From: Apricaphanius iberus
Lineage: Eukaryota; Chordata; Actinopteri; Cyprinodontiformes; Aphaniidae
DNA length: 64,000 bases
Assembly: GCA_028564705.1 (NCBI GenBank)
Contig: JAPXFQ010000351.1
Location: forward strand, 1,178,001-1,242,000
Reading direction: 5' to 3'
Shown: positions 44,755 through 58,796 of the stretch, piece after piece
Layout of the letters: each line of letters starts with the position of its first letter
How positions within the stretch are numbered: the stretch's first letter is position 1
The notes under the pieces: model-generated
Seen by the model: the letters and a program-made list of their open reading frames with translations, nothing else
Told to the model about the DNA's origin: nothing
Databases searched by the model: none
Translations under genes and position numbers: made by a program

Positions 44755-45487
44755 AGCACGCATATTTCTGGATTCTGTGAGGAACCAGATACTCTGTCTA
44801 TTTTTAAGACTAGGCTTAAAACCTTCCTTTTTGATAAAGCTTATAGTTAGTGTGGCTTAGGTTATCCTGAGCTATTTTTGTAGTTACGCTACTATAGGCT
44901 TAGACTGATGGAGGACAGACTGACCACTTTTCTTCTCTCTTCTACTTTTTTCTTCTACTACTCTCCAGATATATTTTTCCTAATGTTAATGCTATTGTTA
45001 ACCTTGTTTTCTCTCAGTATTTTTCTCCCCATGGAAGTTCCACATGGTCTGGTATCCTGCTCAACAATAAAGTCCCCTGCTGGATGGGGAACAACGGTCA
45101 AACTGACAGAGCATCCTCCATGCTGTCTCTTCTCTGTCTTCTCAGACCCCCAGACGGTTGTGGCAGATGACCGCTTGTACTGAGCCAGGGTTCTGGTTCT
45201 GCTGGAGGTTTCTTCCTGTTAAAGGGTAGTTTTTCCTCTCCACTGTCACTACATGCTTGCTCAGTATGAGGAATTGCTGAGGGATTGCTGTGGTTGGAGT
45301 CTGCATGATCCGGGCACAACCTCACGTCGATGACTCGTTGCAATCTGCTGGGATTCCTTCCATAGAAAACTTTTAACTGATTGGAATGTTTGTATAATTG
45401 TAATAAAATGACTTTTGTTGTAAAGTGCCTTGAGATGACATGTGTTGTGAATTGGTACTATATAAATAAAAGTAAATTGAATTGAAC
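44755..45487 (+). mobile_element. L2-like LINE 3' end
   Basis: FLRLGLKPSFLIKLI-type coding scrap, then GTGTGGCTTAGGTTATCCTG, GGAGGTTTCTTCCTGTTAAA and the AAATAAAAGTAAATTGAATT end. Closely parallels 61700-62485. Confidence 0.85.
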
Positions 45488-45489
45488 TT

Positions 45490-46438
45490 GGATTAATGAT
45501 CTACCACCATGGAGTCCCACCTCCAAAATTACAAAATTACAGACGGATACCAAATAGAAATACATTTGTCCACGTTAGGCAAACATCCTGAAAGGCACTG
45601 AACGAAATGGGGGACGTTTTGACTCACCAGTACCCTGTTTATAGCTTCCTGCGCAACCAAAGTGACTAAGCACAGAATTTTGGTGAACAAGAACCTAATA
45701 GTCACCGAGGCAGAGCAGCAGAGTTGTCTTCTGCCGATAGGAGAAAACTGTGACATCCAAAGCGTCAACCATTGGTAACGCACTCCCACAATCCTGCTTT
45801 AATGATAGCATGATCCGAGGGAAAGGGAGTCAGCTTAAAGTTTTGCCGACATCCACCTTAAAGATTGTCAAACTAAGAAAAAACGACAATTTCATTTGTG
45901 ATAAAAAAAACAACAACATAACATATTGGCATGAAAACTAAGCATCATGTCTTGAGAAAATCAGGCACCACTCCCCACATCCGTTGATCAGTGGGAACCA
46001 CATTACCTTCCTGACACCAGCATGATGTTGGCTGCCTCATGATCAGGGAATTGGGTTTTTGCAGTAGGAACTGACTTACTAGTGTGCATGGAGGGGAGAG
46101 AGAGATTCTTCAAGAAAAAAAGCTTTGGAAGGTTCAGGAACTCTGTAATTATTTGTGGAAAAAATCCATCTAATCGCAGATTTTTCTTAGCACACATCTA
46201 AAATATTGGAAAGCAAATTCACATAGAAAAGCTAAAGCAAATGTGTTCAGTGCTGCTTGATATGCTATTGGCTGTTTTGTGTAAAATGTTTAAAGAAATT
46301 TAAACTTAATTTGGCTTTAAAATGAGTCTGACAAATTGTAAAAAGCGTGTGAACACATTCTAATATTACTGTTTATGGTTTGCTGCATAGCTTAGAGCAT
46401 TTGAACCAAAGATAAACCAGGAATATTTGTTCTGCCCA
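45490..46438. other. No gene recognised
   Basis: Short frames without motifs between the L2-like tail and the presumed 3' end of the Sec6-family gene. Confidence 0.4.
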
Positions 46439-46439
46439 G

Positions 46440-46936
46440 TCAATGGGCTTTTTATTAGGTTTCCAGCACGTAATCCATTTCATTCACAGTCAGAATTCAA
46501 CACATCTTCACACCGTCTCGCTTTAAAAGTGGATTTCTAGAAATCAAGTTAAAGGTGAAATTCTCTCCAAAATAAAGCAAGTAATCAATTGTTGCTCTAT
46601 TAACTTTCAGCAAAGTGCCATAAAGATTAAAAAATGCCTTCAAAACAACAGAGTGTCTTCTTGGTACTCTTCCACATACCTGCAACTACAGTTACAAATG
46701 TCATCTTGAGAAAGCTCAGAGTGCCTCGGTGATGCAGAGATCAGGGCTCTGTGGGGACCAGCCCATCTGTCCAGGAATCTTAGTTCTTTGTGTCACAGAA
46801 GAGAGCTCTATAGATTAGCTGCATGCTGCAGAGCGAATTTAGGTCCCATTATTCGGCAGATCATACTGAATTATAGATATCTGATCACGTCAGCACAGTA
46901 TGCGCTAAAAAGCAGAGAATCTGGATTAATGAGTAG

Positions 46937-47009
<73 letters not shown>

Positions 47010-47331
47010 ATATATATATATATATATATATAATTTGTATAACATATACTAATTTTTTTTTTTGCAGAGTTATGGAGAATTAAAAGGCTAAAGAAATACA
47101 GAACAGATTATTTTTTGACATCTTAACTACTTCATTACTTCTCTAAGTGTACGGATAAACACCAAAAATCTAAAATATGGTGATTTAACAAACCCCAAAA
47201 TATCTTTCTAAAATATAGATGGATAAATGTCAGCGAGAATGTTCAATACCAGCAGTACCTGAGGTCAAGTTTCTTTGGGAGACTTGTAACACTGTTTGGT
47301 ATCAAAGGTGCATATACATGGCATCAGAATC
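46440..47331 (-). other. Presumed 3' UTR of the Sec6-family gene, with a candidate poly(A) signal
   Basis: After the TAG at 47332-47334 the first AATAAA I find on the minus strand is at 46451-46456 (TTTATT on the plus strand). This would give a 3' UTR of about 0.9 kb running through a long (TA)n tract. The assignment rests only on the hexamer, and a variant signal closer to the stop is possible. Confidence 0.3.
46939..47032. repeat. (TA)n microsatellite
   Basis: Two pure TA runs are separated by a short TGTA interruption, about 94 bp in total. The tract is self-complementary and lies just downstream of the stop codon of the Sec6-family gene, probably inside its 3' UTR. Confidence 0.95.
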
Positions 47332-50300
47332 CTATTCTTCTCTGTGAAGCTTGGATGTGTCTTCTGTTGTCTCAGCCGCTTGAGGTGCTCCATTCCGGGT
47401 GTTTGTCTTATGCCTTCGCCTCGGTCGATTCTCTGAGAACCAGTTGGAGATGGTCATGGCAAGGCGTAGGAAACCCAGGCTGATGCAGTGCACCTCCGAG
47501 GTGATGGGGATGTCAGCAAAGAGAGCACGTTCCCGGGAAATGAGGGCACTGCTGGATTCGAAGTCTTTGACAACGTTGAGGATCTCCTGCCGCTCTGCCT
47601 GCCGCGTCATCCCTCGCACATTCAACAGAGTGGAGATGTGCTTCTTCCTGTGGGGTGGAAAGAAACAATGAGGAAGTTAACTGAAAGAATGGTGTTCGAG
47701 TAACCCATCATCAGTGTCATAAACGACTGTAAAAGTGAGTAATCATCACAACTCGCTGACAAAGACATTGGTTTCTGGGAAGAAGCAAATTCCACAAGGA
47801 CATGCACCACATTTGGCTTAGACTCATACAGTTGCGGTCAGAAGAATGTATTATTGGCATTGTATTTGCTTTGGACATCTTTGATGCATTTGAACCAACC
47901 TTTTTCCAGGGTGGATATACACTGGAAAAAGAAAAGTCCATTCCAGGAGAACCAACAATGAATAGTCTCCTTGAATGCTTTTTAGCATTGTCATTGTCAT
48001 ATACGGCAGTGTCAGAATTACGGCATTGTCATCATTTCCATAAAATGTGTCTAGAATTGGGGTCAGGGCCATTTCAGAGGCTTATTATGCGTTTTCTGTT
48101 CCGAAGCAAGTTTTGGTTTTTTCCCATTGGAAAATTAAATTGGCAAATTTTCACTATCAAAACTTTAGGGTAATTTTACCAGAGCTTATCTGATGGGGTA
48201 AATCAGTCCTCTTGCTACTCTTAGCCATTTTGTCTCAATACAAAATTGGCCTTTTAAGGAATGTACTAAAACATAGACATATCACTACCGTTCCGCCAAT
48301 GACTGGAACACTTATCAGCCTCAAAAGCCATCAGAAATAACAAGAATTTGAACGAAGGAAGCATAGATTGCTACGTTTCTGTTTCTATGTTGTTTTAAAC
48401 TGTTTTGCCAGCAATTCTTCCAATTTTACAATGCTGGTCATTTAGCATAATCTGCCATTTCCCACTGAGCTACAACCAATCACCGTGACTTAACCACAGC
48501 TCCATCCCAGCGACTCTACCGGGCCATGTCCGAGTACGCGAAATACCCCAAAGACCCCAAAAACTGCTCTGCTGGTCCGGCCCGGTGAGACATAGGCATG
48601 CCGTAAAGTTCCAATAAAATTACCCTGAAGTTCCCATAGAGGAAATATATCTATTGTAGTCAAATTTCAACCATCTGAACCCAACTATTACACTAAGGTG
48701 AAATCATATGGAGTAGCTTGTCCTGGAGTGAAGAGGGATAAGTACTTTCAAATTCATCTTCACCTTAAAACAACAGTGTCATGTTTCATAATGAGGACCT
48801 AGGATCAGAGAAGCGTTTAGAGCAGGGGTGCATAAAGTGGGGCCTTCGGGCCAAAGTTGGCCCCCCAAACAATTTAATTTGGCCCCCCAGGGGATGTCCT
48901 GGGTCTTACATAAAAATCCACATTGCTCAGACAGTCAGCTAAATATGCATCATGAATATTCTTCCAATGCGGATACTGTTGGTTAATGTCCCTGTGAGTA
49001 TTGTATATATGAGTATTTTGGGATGCACACAGTCCTATCGCATAATGCTTTCATTATATTTCAAATGTGAAAAATCAGGTTAAAATTCAAATTCAAGGAA
49101 CTACAAGGGGAATGTAGAATATGTTTGTAAAAGTTTTTTTTAAAGCTGGGAGGAAGAATATTTTTAACTGACATAAATACTGAAGTTTGGATGTGTTCTA
49201 AATGGCTATAAATGACTTATTTTTCATTTTATTTAATGTTATTTACACAGAACTGAAGGCTCAATAATTTAATAAAAATCTTTACGAAACTTTACTATTA
49301 GTATTTGTATTTCAAGTAAAATATTATTACATTACGACTCTGATAGATTTTCATTTTGGCCCACTGAGGGAAAAAGTTTTGGCACCCCAGGTTTGAGTTA
49401 TAAAAGCTCATTTTTAACCACAATTATCCCACCTTCAGCAATTACAGAGACTGGATGTGGACAGAACGACGATCCAACAAAGACATGAGAACACAGAGGG
49501 AATATAAACACTCGGATGGTAATTAGTGAGACAGGGAACTCCTGGGGGCAATTTAGGATAAAGACAAGGACAGATGTCACATTAAAATAAGAAAGATAAG
49601 AGGACTTGTAAACAACTCTTGTTTCCTAACATTGTATTATAGTTTTATTTATCCATAGTTATCTTATTGTAACATTGTTTGGGCCAGCACGTCCCTCACA
49701 TCTCCAAAAAATATTAAAGCTTCAGAAACAATTTGTTAGATTAGCCACCTTCTCAAGATATTTAGCCCCAAGTGCACCTCTTTTTCGACAATCCAGTTGC
49801 TGTTTTTAATATAAAATTTTTTCCAAACATGGATTTTTGTTTTCAAAGTCTTACACCAAAACTCAGATTTACCAGTTTGTTTCCGTAATTATTTTGTCAG
49901 TAATTCAAAATTTCACAATTATTCAATTAGGCAAGCAAAAAATCGTTATGTTCCCTTATATAAAACATCTCTTCGTCAATTTTCAATTAAAAAATCAGGG
50001 TGTTATCTTGTGGAAAAAATTCATTAATTTGTATCCTTCCTCGGTGTCTTTGCCTGTATACAAAGTCAGGAGCAGTATCTACTTCCCTGTTAAATTGTCA
50101 TTTATCTATCAATCCTAAGCTCCTAAACTAATGTTACTTTATTTTATTTCTTTGTATGAAATTGTTGTACTTTATATCTGATGGTTAAATTTTTCTTTTA
50201 AATTCTTTTTTTTCTCTTCTTTTTTTTATTTTTTGGCAGTTAAGTGTTTTCTCTTCACTTGGGTGTGGTTTATATAAGCCAATTGTAGGCTTCTTCCACT

Positions 50301-53300
50301 CCCTCACACATGCTTTCTTTTTTAAATGTTTAATGTGCTTTTTGCTCTTTTTACTGTGAAATAAATAAATAAAAATAATTTAAAAAAAGACAAACAGATC
50401 ATTTAAATTTAGAAACAATTTGGTTTTGCAACAGGTCAAGGGTCCCAAAGACACATCAGCAGTTGTTCTAAAATAAGCTTTCGTCACCTTAAAAATGCAC
50501 ACTATGGGTCAGTTAAAACCTGGATCAGTGCCAGTGAACCAAATAGTCTCAATGAACCAGTCAAATATACAACCAGGGTTTGCCAGATAACTGGACACTG
50601 GTCCAAGTAGGCTGAAGCACACAATACTAAAAGAACGCCGGCACTCTTTGATGTCTTGGATTTCTATCATGTAGTAGCTTACAATAAACACACATGGAGT
50701 CAGCAGACATTCATGTCTGAAGTGCCATGTCTTTAATTCTAATTGTGGCACCAGTCCGTCTCCTGCTGCATGGCAGGAACAGGAAGTACTCGGCAGCAGC
50801 TTCCTGTCTACTCCTTGGAGGCTTGTGTGTCACATGCTGATAAAGGTTGCCAACAGTCACCTGAGTGGGAATATGTGCAAACAAGCTTGGAATTCTCCTA
50901 CCAACCCCCCAGGGGGCTTTGTGTCTCATCCATTTTTAAAACAGATCCTCACTGATCTCCAAAAATAGTTCATGTTAACGTAGAAAAGTTTCCACACTGC
51001 TTTTCCTTGTTTTGATCCATTGTAACAATAAGAGAAAAATAATATTATATATATATATATATATATATTGTTTTCTATTTCTAATTGCATTTATAAATGT
51101 TCTCTGGCTGAAAAGGGGCTGTACAAATGCAGGCCTTTACCATTTTCAAGTTAAATTAAGTGTCAGTAATGCCACAGTGAATGTGTAGCAGTAAGTACTA
51201 AACAAGAAAGGGTGTCTATGACAACTCTAATATTATTGACTCGTAACTTCACCTTATATCTGGGAACTCCTTCACCAGGACAGCCACCTCCATCTGGATG
51301 GACGGAGTGTCTTCAAGGAGGATGATGTCAGCTAGGTGGCAGATAGTGCTGTCCAACCAGGAGGCACTTGATTCCTGAAGGACAGAAATGGTAAATCTTT
51401 AAAAACTATTACCTGTAGAAAACGATCAGCTCGTTTGTCTAAATTTGAAGCATATTATCACAATGTTTCTTCAGTTTAAACATTTCCTTTTCAGAGGAAG
51501 CATGGAAAGTGGTCCAGAGAGAGTACGATTAGAAGAAACACAGATTAATGTATTTTATGGCCAGAGGTCAAACACTTAATTCACTGGTGAATAAAAGATC
51601 TCCACCTCCACCTTCCGACTTTTTTGTTTTTCCCTCAAATACAAAAAAGAGAGATGAATTCCTTACTTTGGCATTCACTAAAAATAACAGCATCTCCTTT
51701 AGACAGCCATTAATAAGTCATCCTCTCCCCCTGTCCAAATGTTCCCTGTTTCCACAAAGGCTCCATTCCGCTCCTTGGCGAGAAAGGCCATCAAGGCCAA
51801 GCCAGAGCACATCAAAGTTGGCCAGCTGACAGGAACAGGAAGTTCCTTCGAAACACAGCAACTTCCTGTTGTCAGCCAAGGTGACGGACACTTGTTTGAA
51901 CTCAGACCCAAAATGGGGGCAAATGCCACTGCGTCAAGCCCAGTTGTTGTTCTCTTTCTTTCCTCCTTTGACAGGAGCTAACGTAAGCCCAGTTCATCAC
52001 TCTCCATCTTTGTGAAGGCAGCCATTTTTCATGAATGCCATCACTGATACACATTCTTTCTTGTATAAACAGTCTGACTTTTTCCTGACCTGGGAAGTTC
52101 AAAGGTCAATCTATATTCAAAGTCACCAGACTCTGCATTTTCTTCACCATCTTGTTTTTAAAATCAGCACTCTGGAATTCCATAACCGTTCTTGTCAGGT
52201 CAGTCTTCTATGCTTCCTCATGAAAAAGTGTTTCATTCTAAAAATAAGATATGCTTTTTTTGTTTGCAAATGAGTCTTACCAAATCTCTAAAGAGCCCTT
52301 TCAACTGCTTTGCCTCATCTTGTAGTCGAAAAGCCATCCTCTTCCTCATCTTGGAGGAGGAGCAAATGATCCGTCCTCGCATGATGGCACGGACATACTC
52401 CACCAAGACCCGTCTATGCACCTCACCCACCAGTGTCTGATGGTTTAGAACAATAAGCAATTATCTAATGCATATACCTACCAACTGTTTCCAGAAAAGC
52501 CTTTAAAATGTAGTTCCCCTTGTCAAGTTAAAGGTTGGTGAAGGTTTTTACCTGATAGGGAGGAGGGTCCATCCTTTTGAACTTTTTGAAGTGCTGTTTA
52601 ATGCTGGCTTCAATGGCTTCAAAGGCTTCAGTGTTGTTCAGCCATTTCCTCTTCATCAGTTTGTCGAAGAAAGGCTGTAAACAAACAGGTCAGAAACACA
52701 TTAACAAAGTGCAGTGTGGTTCATTTCTGGCTCTCTGGATGCTTTTTACAGCTGCCTCCTGTATAGTCAAGGAGAAAGAGAGAGATTCCTCTTTTAGATT
52801 TACGGCTTCATGTTGTAGGACAATATGAAAATCATCTGACCTTTACCAACTTGTATAGGAGTTTTGCAATAGTTTACTCGTCTGGATCAGTGTTAACAGA
52901 AAGCCAAGGAGGAAATACGTCACCCTGACCGTGGACATTATTTCTGACAATCATTTTGAGAAGTCTTTCAATTTACAGTAAAAATATTATTCACTCATGG
53001 AAAGCATTTAAGATCATTTCAGATCTTCCCAGAAGTGGACATCTTCCCAGATACACAATTGGATCAGAATATACAATGCTCAAAGAATAAATAGGCACAT
53101 TTTCATTATCAGAACTTCAGGGTAATTTTACTGTACTTTCCTCTATCATGGTAAATCTGTTGGCCCACTCCTCTCAGCCGTCAAGTCTCCATACAAAACG
53201 TTTGCATATCACAATCCTTCTGGCATTGCATAGTGTCATTCATCAGCACAAAACGAAGAACAAGATATTGACATGGAAGAAGCAGAGATGGTTACCATGT

Positions 53301-56300
53301 TTCTGTTTAGGTGTGTTTCCTCTATTGGAACTTCAAGGTAATTCAACCGGAACGTCCCAATACCCGCGTGTCTCATTTTAATCGGTACGGGCCGACAGGG
53401 CTGTTTTAAGGGCCATTTTAAGGATCAACGGAGTACCTGAATGGGGGGTGAATGGCACGATTGAGTCAGATGCAGCAGTAACGCAGCAACAAGTCCTACT
53501 GCTTCCATGTCATTTTGGTTATTTCTGCTGCTTTGTGAGCCTGTTGCATCGATCAGTGATCAGGGGGATCAGTACTTGCTGCTGAAATGTGTGGTTTGTG
53601 TATGGCGACACAGTGGCTGAGAGGTGTGAGCAAAGAGATTAGCCCATCAGAAAAAGATCTGGTCAAAAATACCCTGAGGTTCTAATAGTGGAAACCCACC
53701 TTTTGCTGTTATAAACCACTTCATCCGCAACTGTTCCGATTTTACAATGGTTGATAGGTGATGTCTGGTCATTTACCTCTGAATTATACCCAATCAGCAA
53801 TTTGAAAAATGACTGAACAAGTTGTTGCCTGGGATAGGTATCCAGAAGAAATCCACTTATCTCAAGAAAAGAATATATCTGAATGAACTTGAAACCTAAC
53901 CCTTGTTCTGAAACGTTTTGTTTTCAACAAATTAAAACAAGATGAAAATATATATTTTTTAAATACATAAATCCCACAGAAAGATCAGATCATTTCTATA
54001 TTATATGTAGACCTGGAAGAGGAAACTCTTTCCTCTACCAATGACTAAGTTAATTTGATTATCTTAGACTAATTAAAAAATGTCACAATTGTATTTAGTA
54101 TCAAAATTAGTAAAACTAACGAATAATGTACATATGTTGTTGTCTAGGAACTGAACACCTTGCTAGAATGTTAAAATGTTTAAAATAGAGAAGAAACATT
54201 CATGCTGACCCTGATATGCTGAAACAGTCTGTCTGTCAGAACCTGCACTGAATGGCTGATGATTCTGTCCACAGAAGAGTTGGCTCTCTTAGCTGAATCT
54301 TCGCTACCCTGTGGGTCACACTGCCAGCAACGCTCCACAAAGGTCCTGTAGGTTTGAACAAGAGGCAAGTAGCACATTTAAGTTATTTACTGCTACTTTT
54401 CCACCAGTATTCAGGTAAATCCTGTCACCATGGTTAAGTTTGTACCTCAGGGGGGGGCAGCAGTTGGCCAGAGCTATGGTCCTGGACACATAGCCATCTC
54501 CTCTGTCTCCAAACTCTGCTTGTGTATCGTGAAACATCTCCACCTTCCTCTGGAAACTGGAAACATGGAAGGATTCTAAGTATTTTCTGAATGTAAGATC
54601 AGTCTGTAGACTAGAATGATTATAAGCAGCAATGATCTGACCTAGGACCTTGTATTAAAAATATATGAACAATTCTACAAAGCTTTCAATTTGCTTGATT
54701 TCTAAACAAATCTGGGAAGGAATTCTTCACAAAATGATAAATGCAGAACTAATTTGAAGAAGCTTTGCATATGAGTTGTGGTAAAATGTTGGAGTGATCT
54801 TGAATTCAAATCTCAGCTGGTGTGTTTCTGTGAGGAGTTCTTGTCACGCTCATGCATTGAAGGTTTTCTCTGGATATTCTAGTGTTCCACCTTCTAGAAA
54901 CATGGTTGCGTGTTTTAATTGGCAACATGAATGGCTAGGGTGGGAGGGTAACTGTCTAGGCCATTCCCAAGCCTCTCACCCACTGAATTCTGAAGATAGA
55001 GAATCTCCAGCAGTCATATCAACATAATATCATGGTCTGCATGGGCATACTGAATGGTCTGTAGCTATGCAGCCCAGTACACAACGATCTGTGATGGACT
55101 TTGCATTGTGATATATTATTTCAGAACTGGCATTAGGTTTTCAGTAATATGAGTTAGAACTGGAGAACATGGGTCAGCCTTCAGTCCTCATCACAACCCT
55201 TTATCGGGGTCATCACTATTACTTCCTTGGATCACTACTGATAGATAGTGATCACTGCAGACTACAAACACCCCACAAGACCTGCCTTCCTATTGTTTCT
55301 GCTTCTACCACTTCAACCTTAAGAACAAAATGTTCACTTTCTGCCTAATATATCCCAACCAGTAATAGGTGCCATAATGATTAGGTAGTGAGTATTATTC
55401 ACTTCACTTGTCAGTGGTCATTATGTTATGCCTGATGAATGTGAGTGCCTGGATTCTATTTCTATCACTTGACTATGAATGTTGTTTTGGTTTGAAATAA
55501 TGAAAACAAACTGATTATTATTGTACGTGAACTAAAGTTAGATGTGTTCTTTGTAACAGTGTTCAGTTTGTGCTTTGTTTATAGCTTTAAATTGATCGTG
55601 TTGTTGATCCTGGTTCTAACAATATATTTATGTGTATGATGAAACCTGTCATCCTATATCAATCATTTGATCTAAGATCATCGTGGATATAAACTTACTT
55701 GTAGAGGAAGTCAGCAAGTCCAATAAGACAACAGCGAGCAACTCTTGCACCAAGAAACTGGCTCACAGATGTGGATCTATCAAGATCCACCTTCAGCCTC
55801 TGAAAACATTATTTATATATATATTTATATATATGTCTATATAAGAGTTAGATTCCCAAGCAGGAGGCTCTTAGAAGATTTGGGTAAAGGTACTAAGATG
55901 CCACACTGTACCTGGATCACTGAGCGTGCTAAGTTTGACTGATAATCCTCTATATGAAGAGTCTGAGCCCATCGCCTCTCCTCTTCATCCAAAACCTGGA
56001 TCAGTTCTGTTGTCACTTTATCCTGAAAAAAAGATTCCATCATAATAAATATTTTATTTAGCTTTCTACAGGAACATCTATGCAAAAACTCTGACTCTTA
56101 CCCTGACTATACTAATGCAGTCTTCCTCTAGCCTGTCCACTGTCTGTTGGGGAAGAATAGGCTCGAGTGCAGAGTAGTTTATGGGTGTGTTGGTGCCGAT
56201 GGCACCCAGGACATCCCTTCAAGAAAATAAGCCATAACGAAGAGATGTATAATTAAAACCTGAACACATCTTCATCAGACCTATGCATACTATAAATATT

Positions 56301-58773
56301 GCCCTCACCAACCTGTTGTAGATATTGTAAAACCAGTCTAACAGTGAGTAGACATCTGTGATCTGCAGCGGCCCACTGGTGATGGTCCGAAGCCGTTTGG
56401 CGATGGCTTGATGGTAACTTTCAACATACACCTGGAGGGCTGCAAATTCCTCTGGGTAAATGGATACAGCATTTCTCCTGGCTGCATCCAGATCATCCAC
56501 CATCCGGCTCCTCAGACGCTCCAGATATGTGGCCAGCTGGCCTGCATGGGTGTCCACTTGGTGAGGCAGGCTCCAGTCTGCAGCTTCAGTCACGGCCTGC
56601 CTCCACTTTGTCTTCAGTCGTCGAGGGCGCTGGCTGGGTTGGATGTGGGGACTCATTCGCTCTGTCCTGGTCTCCTCTCTTACAGCCCAGGCAGCATCGG
56701 CATGTTCCTCCTGTTGGATAACTAGCACCACTAGACCAAGGTTAGGGCCAGCGCTGGGCTGGCGCAGCGACTCTCTCACTACGTCCCACATCTCCTTTTG
56801 CAAGGCTTCATACAAGAGCTCCACATCTTTAGCTTTCCTTCTGCTTGAGTCTACTGTTGCATTAGAGCTGAGGGACTCCTCAAATGATGAAGATGATAAA
56901 AGATGGCCAATAGGTGGGGTGCTGGGACCAAAGGTAGAAGTAGGGGCGGCTGCAGTTGTGGCTGGTAGCAAAGACAGGAGCTCAGACTCTCGTTCCAGCT
57001 CCAGAATGTGTGTGTCAGCCAAGAGAAGGTCTCGGTGATTGACCAACTGTAGAATCTCCAGAACTGTTTAAACGCAAGAAATAGAAAGCTAAGTTTATTA
57101 GCAAAAGTGACTAACTCAAGGGGATTCAGACAAAAAGTGGAAGAGGCTTTTCTGCATAAAGTATCTATGAATGCATAGGACCAACAGACTGGGCTTTCTC
57201 TGTGGCTCATTCTCTACATTCTTCTGTTCTAACAATGTTCCCTGTGGAATACGTTTAACGGTAGCTCAGTTAAACTTTTACAAGAACATGGGCTGGGAGG
57301 ATGTGCAATCATTTCCTGATCTGACAGTCAACTTGTGAGTGACTCAGGAATCTGGGGGCCTCTCAGGCTAATCAGAACGTTGTCTGAGATTCACAGGAAA
57401 CACACGTAAACCTTGAACGGGGAAGTGCTGACCTGATGGTGTTTCCTTGATTCTTACCTGACAGGGGCTCTCTGGTTTTGATAACTGGTTCTTCCTCCAC
57501 CTCCTCCTCCTCAGCCTCTTGGGAAGCCTTGTCTGACAAGGATTCTCTTTTCAGCTTCCCCAAACTGATCCTAAGAAAGGAGGGTCGTCTGGATCCCTCT
57601 GCCTCACACTCTGTGTTCAGGTCTCCGCATGGCAGGCTTTCTCTGCGCTCCTCCATCCGCCGACCTGCAACACTGCAGAGCATCCATTGCAGCAATACCA
57701 GAACATTAAGAGCAGCTAAGGACTGTTTAGTGTGTATACAGAACAGCATTTGCTGTTACAGTTTGAATCTTACTGATTCACACACATCTGCTAAAGTGTG
57801 CCACTGCAGAGAATAGCTGGCTTAGTTAAAAATAGTCTAACTCAATGAGCCCAACAAGTACAAAACATATCAGAGGAAAATAAAAGAGGTTTTACAGAAA
57901 CTTAGATAACGTGTTGGAACAGAAAAACAGCCACAGATGCTGCTCTGCTGCCATCAACACATGGTTAGCAGAGTTTTTAAAATAATTTGGTCTCCAATGG
58001 TACTCCGATTATTCACATTACATTTTTGGAATCTAACGTAGCCATTTGTCCTTATCACAAGCTTATCCAACAATTTTGCTATACTTGTTTGGTTAGACTG
58101 ATGAATGTATTCATGCAGTAATGGAGTAACCCCTTTTGTTTGGAAGTTACAAAATTACAACTCAAAAAAAAGAATTCTGCTTTTAATTCCCCATCTCATT
58201 GACACCTTCCTCAGGACCCATTCCTCACCGAAGCAGGGTCATAATCCCCTCTGAGCCTCTTCTCAGCCCTTTCCTCTTCTCCTTCTGCACTGGGAGGGTA
58301 TTTGAGTCTCCAGGGTTGTAGTGGGGAAAACTGTTTCCCCACACATTTCGTCCTGTTATGCGAAAACCCTTCCCCAGTTTTCCTAGGGTTTTGAGAGGTG
58401 AGACTCCACAGATCCGTTCCAGAGTTCCCCTGAGTGGCTTCCCTTTGGGGTTCCCTGCCCCATGCTTCTCTGCGTTCACTTCGTTCTCTTCTTCTTCTCC
58501 ATCCCGGAAGGACCTCAGCTGTAGGTTCTGTCTCACCTCCCCCATGAAGAGGCCTGAGTTGCCCCCGTTCTTCTCATCGTCGTCCAATTCTACATCCTCA
58601 AAGGGGTTAAGGTTCTTGCTCAGGTCCTTTAGGTCGTGTAGCTCCTTCAGCTCATTGAGATCATTCAGGTCCCTTAGGTCCAAGTCCAGCCGGGGTAGGA
58701 TCAGTTCACCGTTTACTCTTGGAAACTCCTGGCAGCTCTTGGATCTTCCTGGGAGCTTTTTTAGAATAGGCAT
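47332..58773 (-). CDS. Sec6/EXOC3-like family protein (EXOC3L2- or TNFAIP2-like), spliced, 12 coding exons
   Basis: Exons, each bounded by AG and GT on the minus strand: 58773-58229 (coding part), 57672-57458, 57063-56313, 56216-56102, 56022-55912, 55799-55699, 54556-54446, 54345-54210, 52674-52552, 52436-52281, 51374-51253, 47647-47332. Their sum is 2802 nt, an exact multiple of three, giving 933 residues and a TAG stop. Every junction keeps phase. Residues 1-250 are charged and low in complexity, with an L-x-x-L run near residues 28-54 and an acidic stretch near 240. From about residue 255 the helical Sec6-type region starts ([18 protein letters not shown]) and includes [51 protein letters not shown] and [16 protein letters not shown], which are hallmarks of the exocyst subunit 3/TNFAIP2 family. 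Family members act in exocyst-related vesicle tethering or membrane protrusion. The start ATG is the first in exon 2, 23 nt after the splice acceptor. The paralogue is uncertain: EXOC3L2 is favoured by the long N-terminus, but EXOC3L4 and TNFAIP2 are not excluded. Confidence 0.9.
48823..49390. mobile_element. Non-autonomous hAT-type MITE in the last intron of the Sec6-family gene
   Basis: The element begins CAGGGGTGCATAAAGTGG and ends with a near-inverse (GGCACCCCAG). The flanking 8-mers gtttagag and gtttgagt match at 6 of 8 positions, as expected for an aged hAT target duplication. The interior has runs of GGCCCCCC and no open frame. It sits in the 3.6-kb intron between exons 51253 and 47647, well away from the splice sites. 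Confidence 0.75.
51043..51069. repeat. (AT)n microsatellite in an intron
   Basis: Pure AT run between exons 51253 and 47647 of the Sec6-family gene. Confidence 0.9.
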
Positions 58774-58796
58774 GACTGCAGCTGATCCTTACAAAA
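58774..58796 (-). other. 5' UTR part of exon 2 of the Sec6-family gene
   Basis: A pyrimidine-rich acceptor ending in CAG on the minus strand places the exon start at 58796. The 23 nt before the ATG at 58773 are untranslated. Confidence 0.75.

Noticed and set aside
56408..57038. Plus-strand frames of 105 and 131 residues
   Set aside because: They are antisense to the largest coding exon of the Sec6-family gene and have no splice or domain support.
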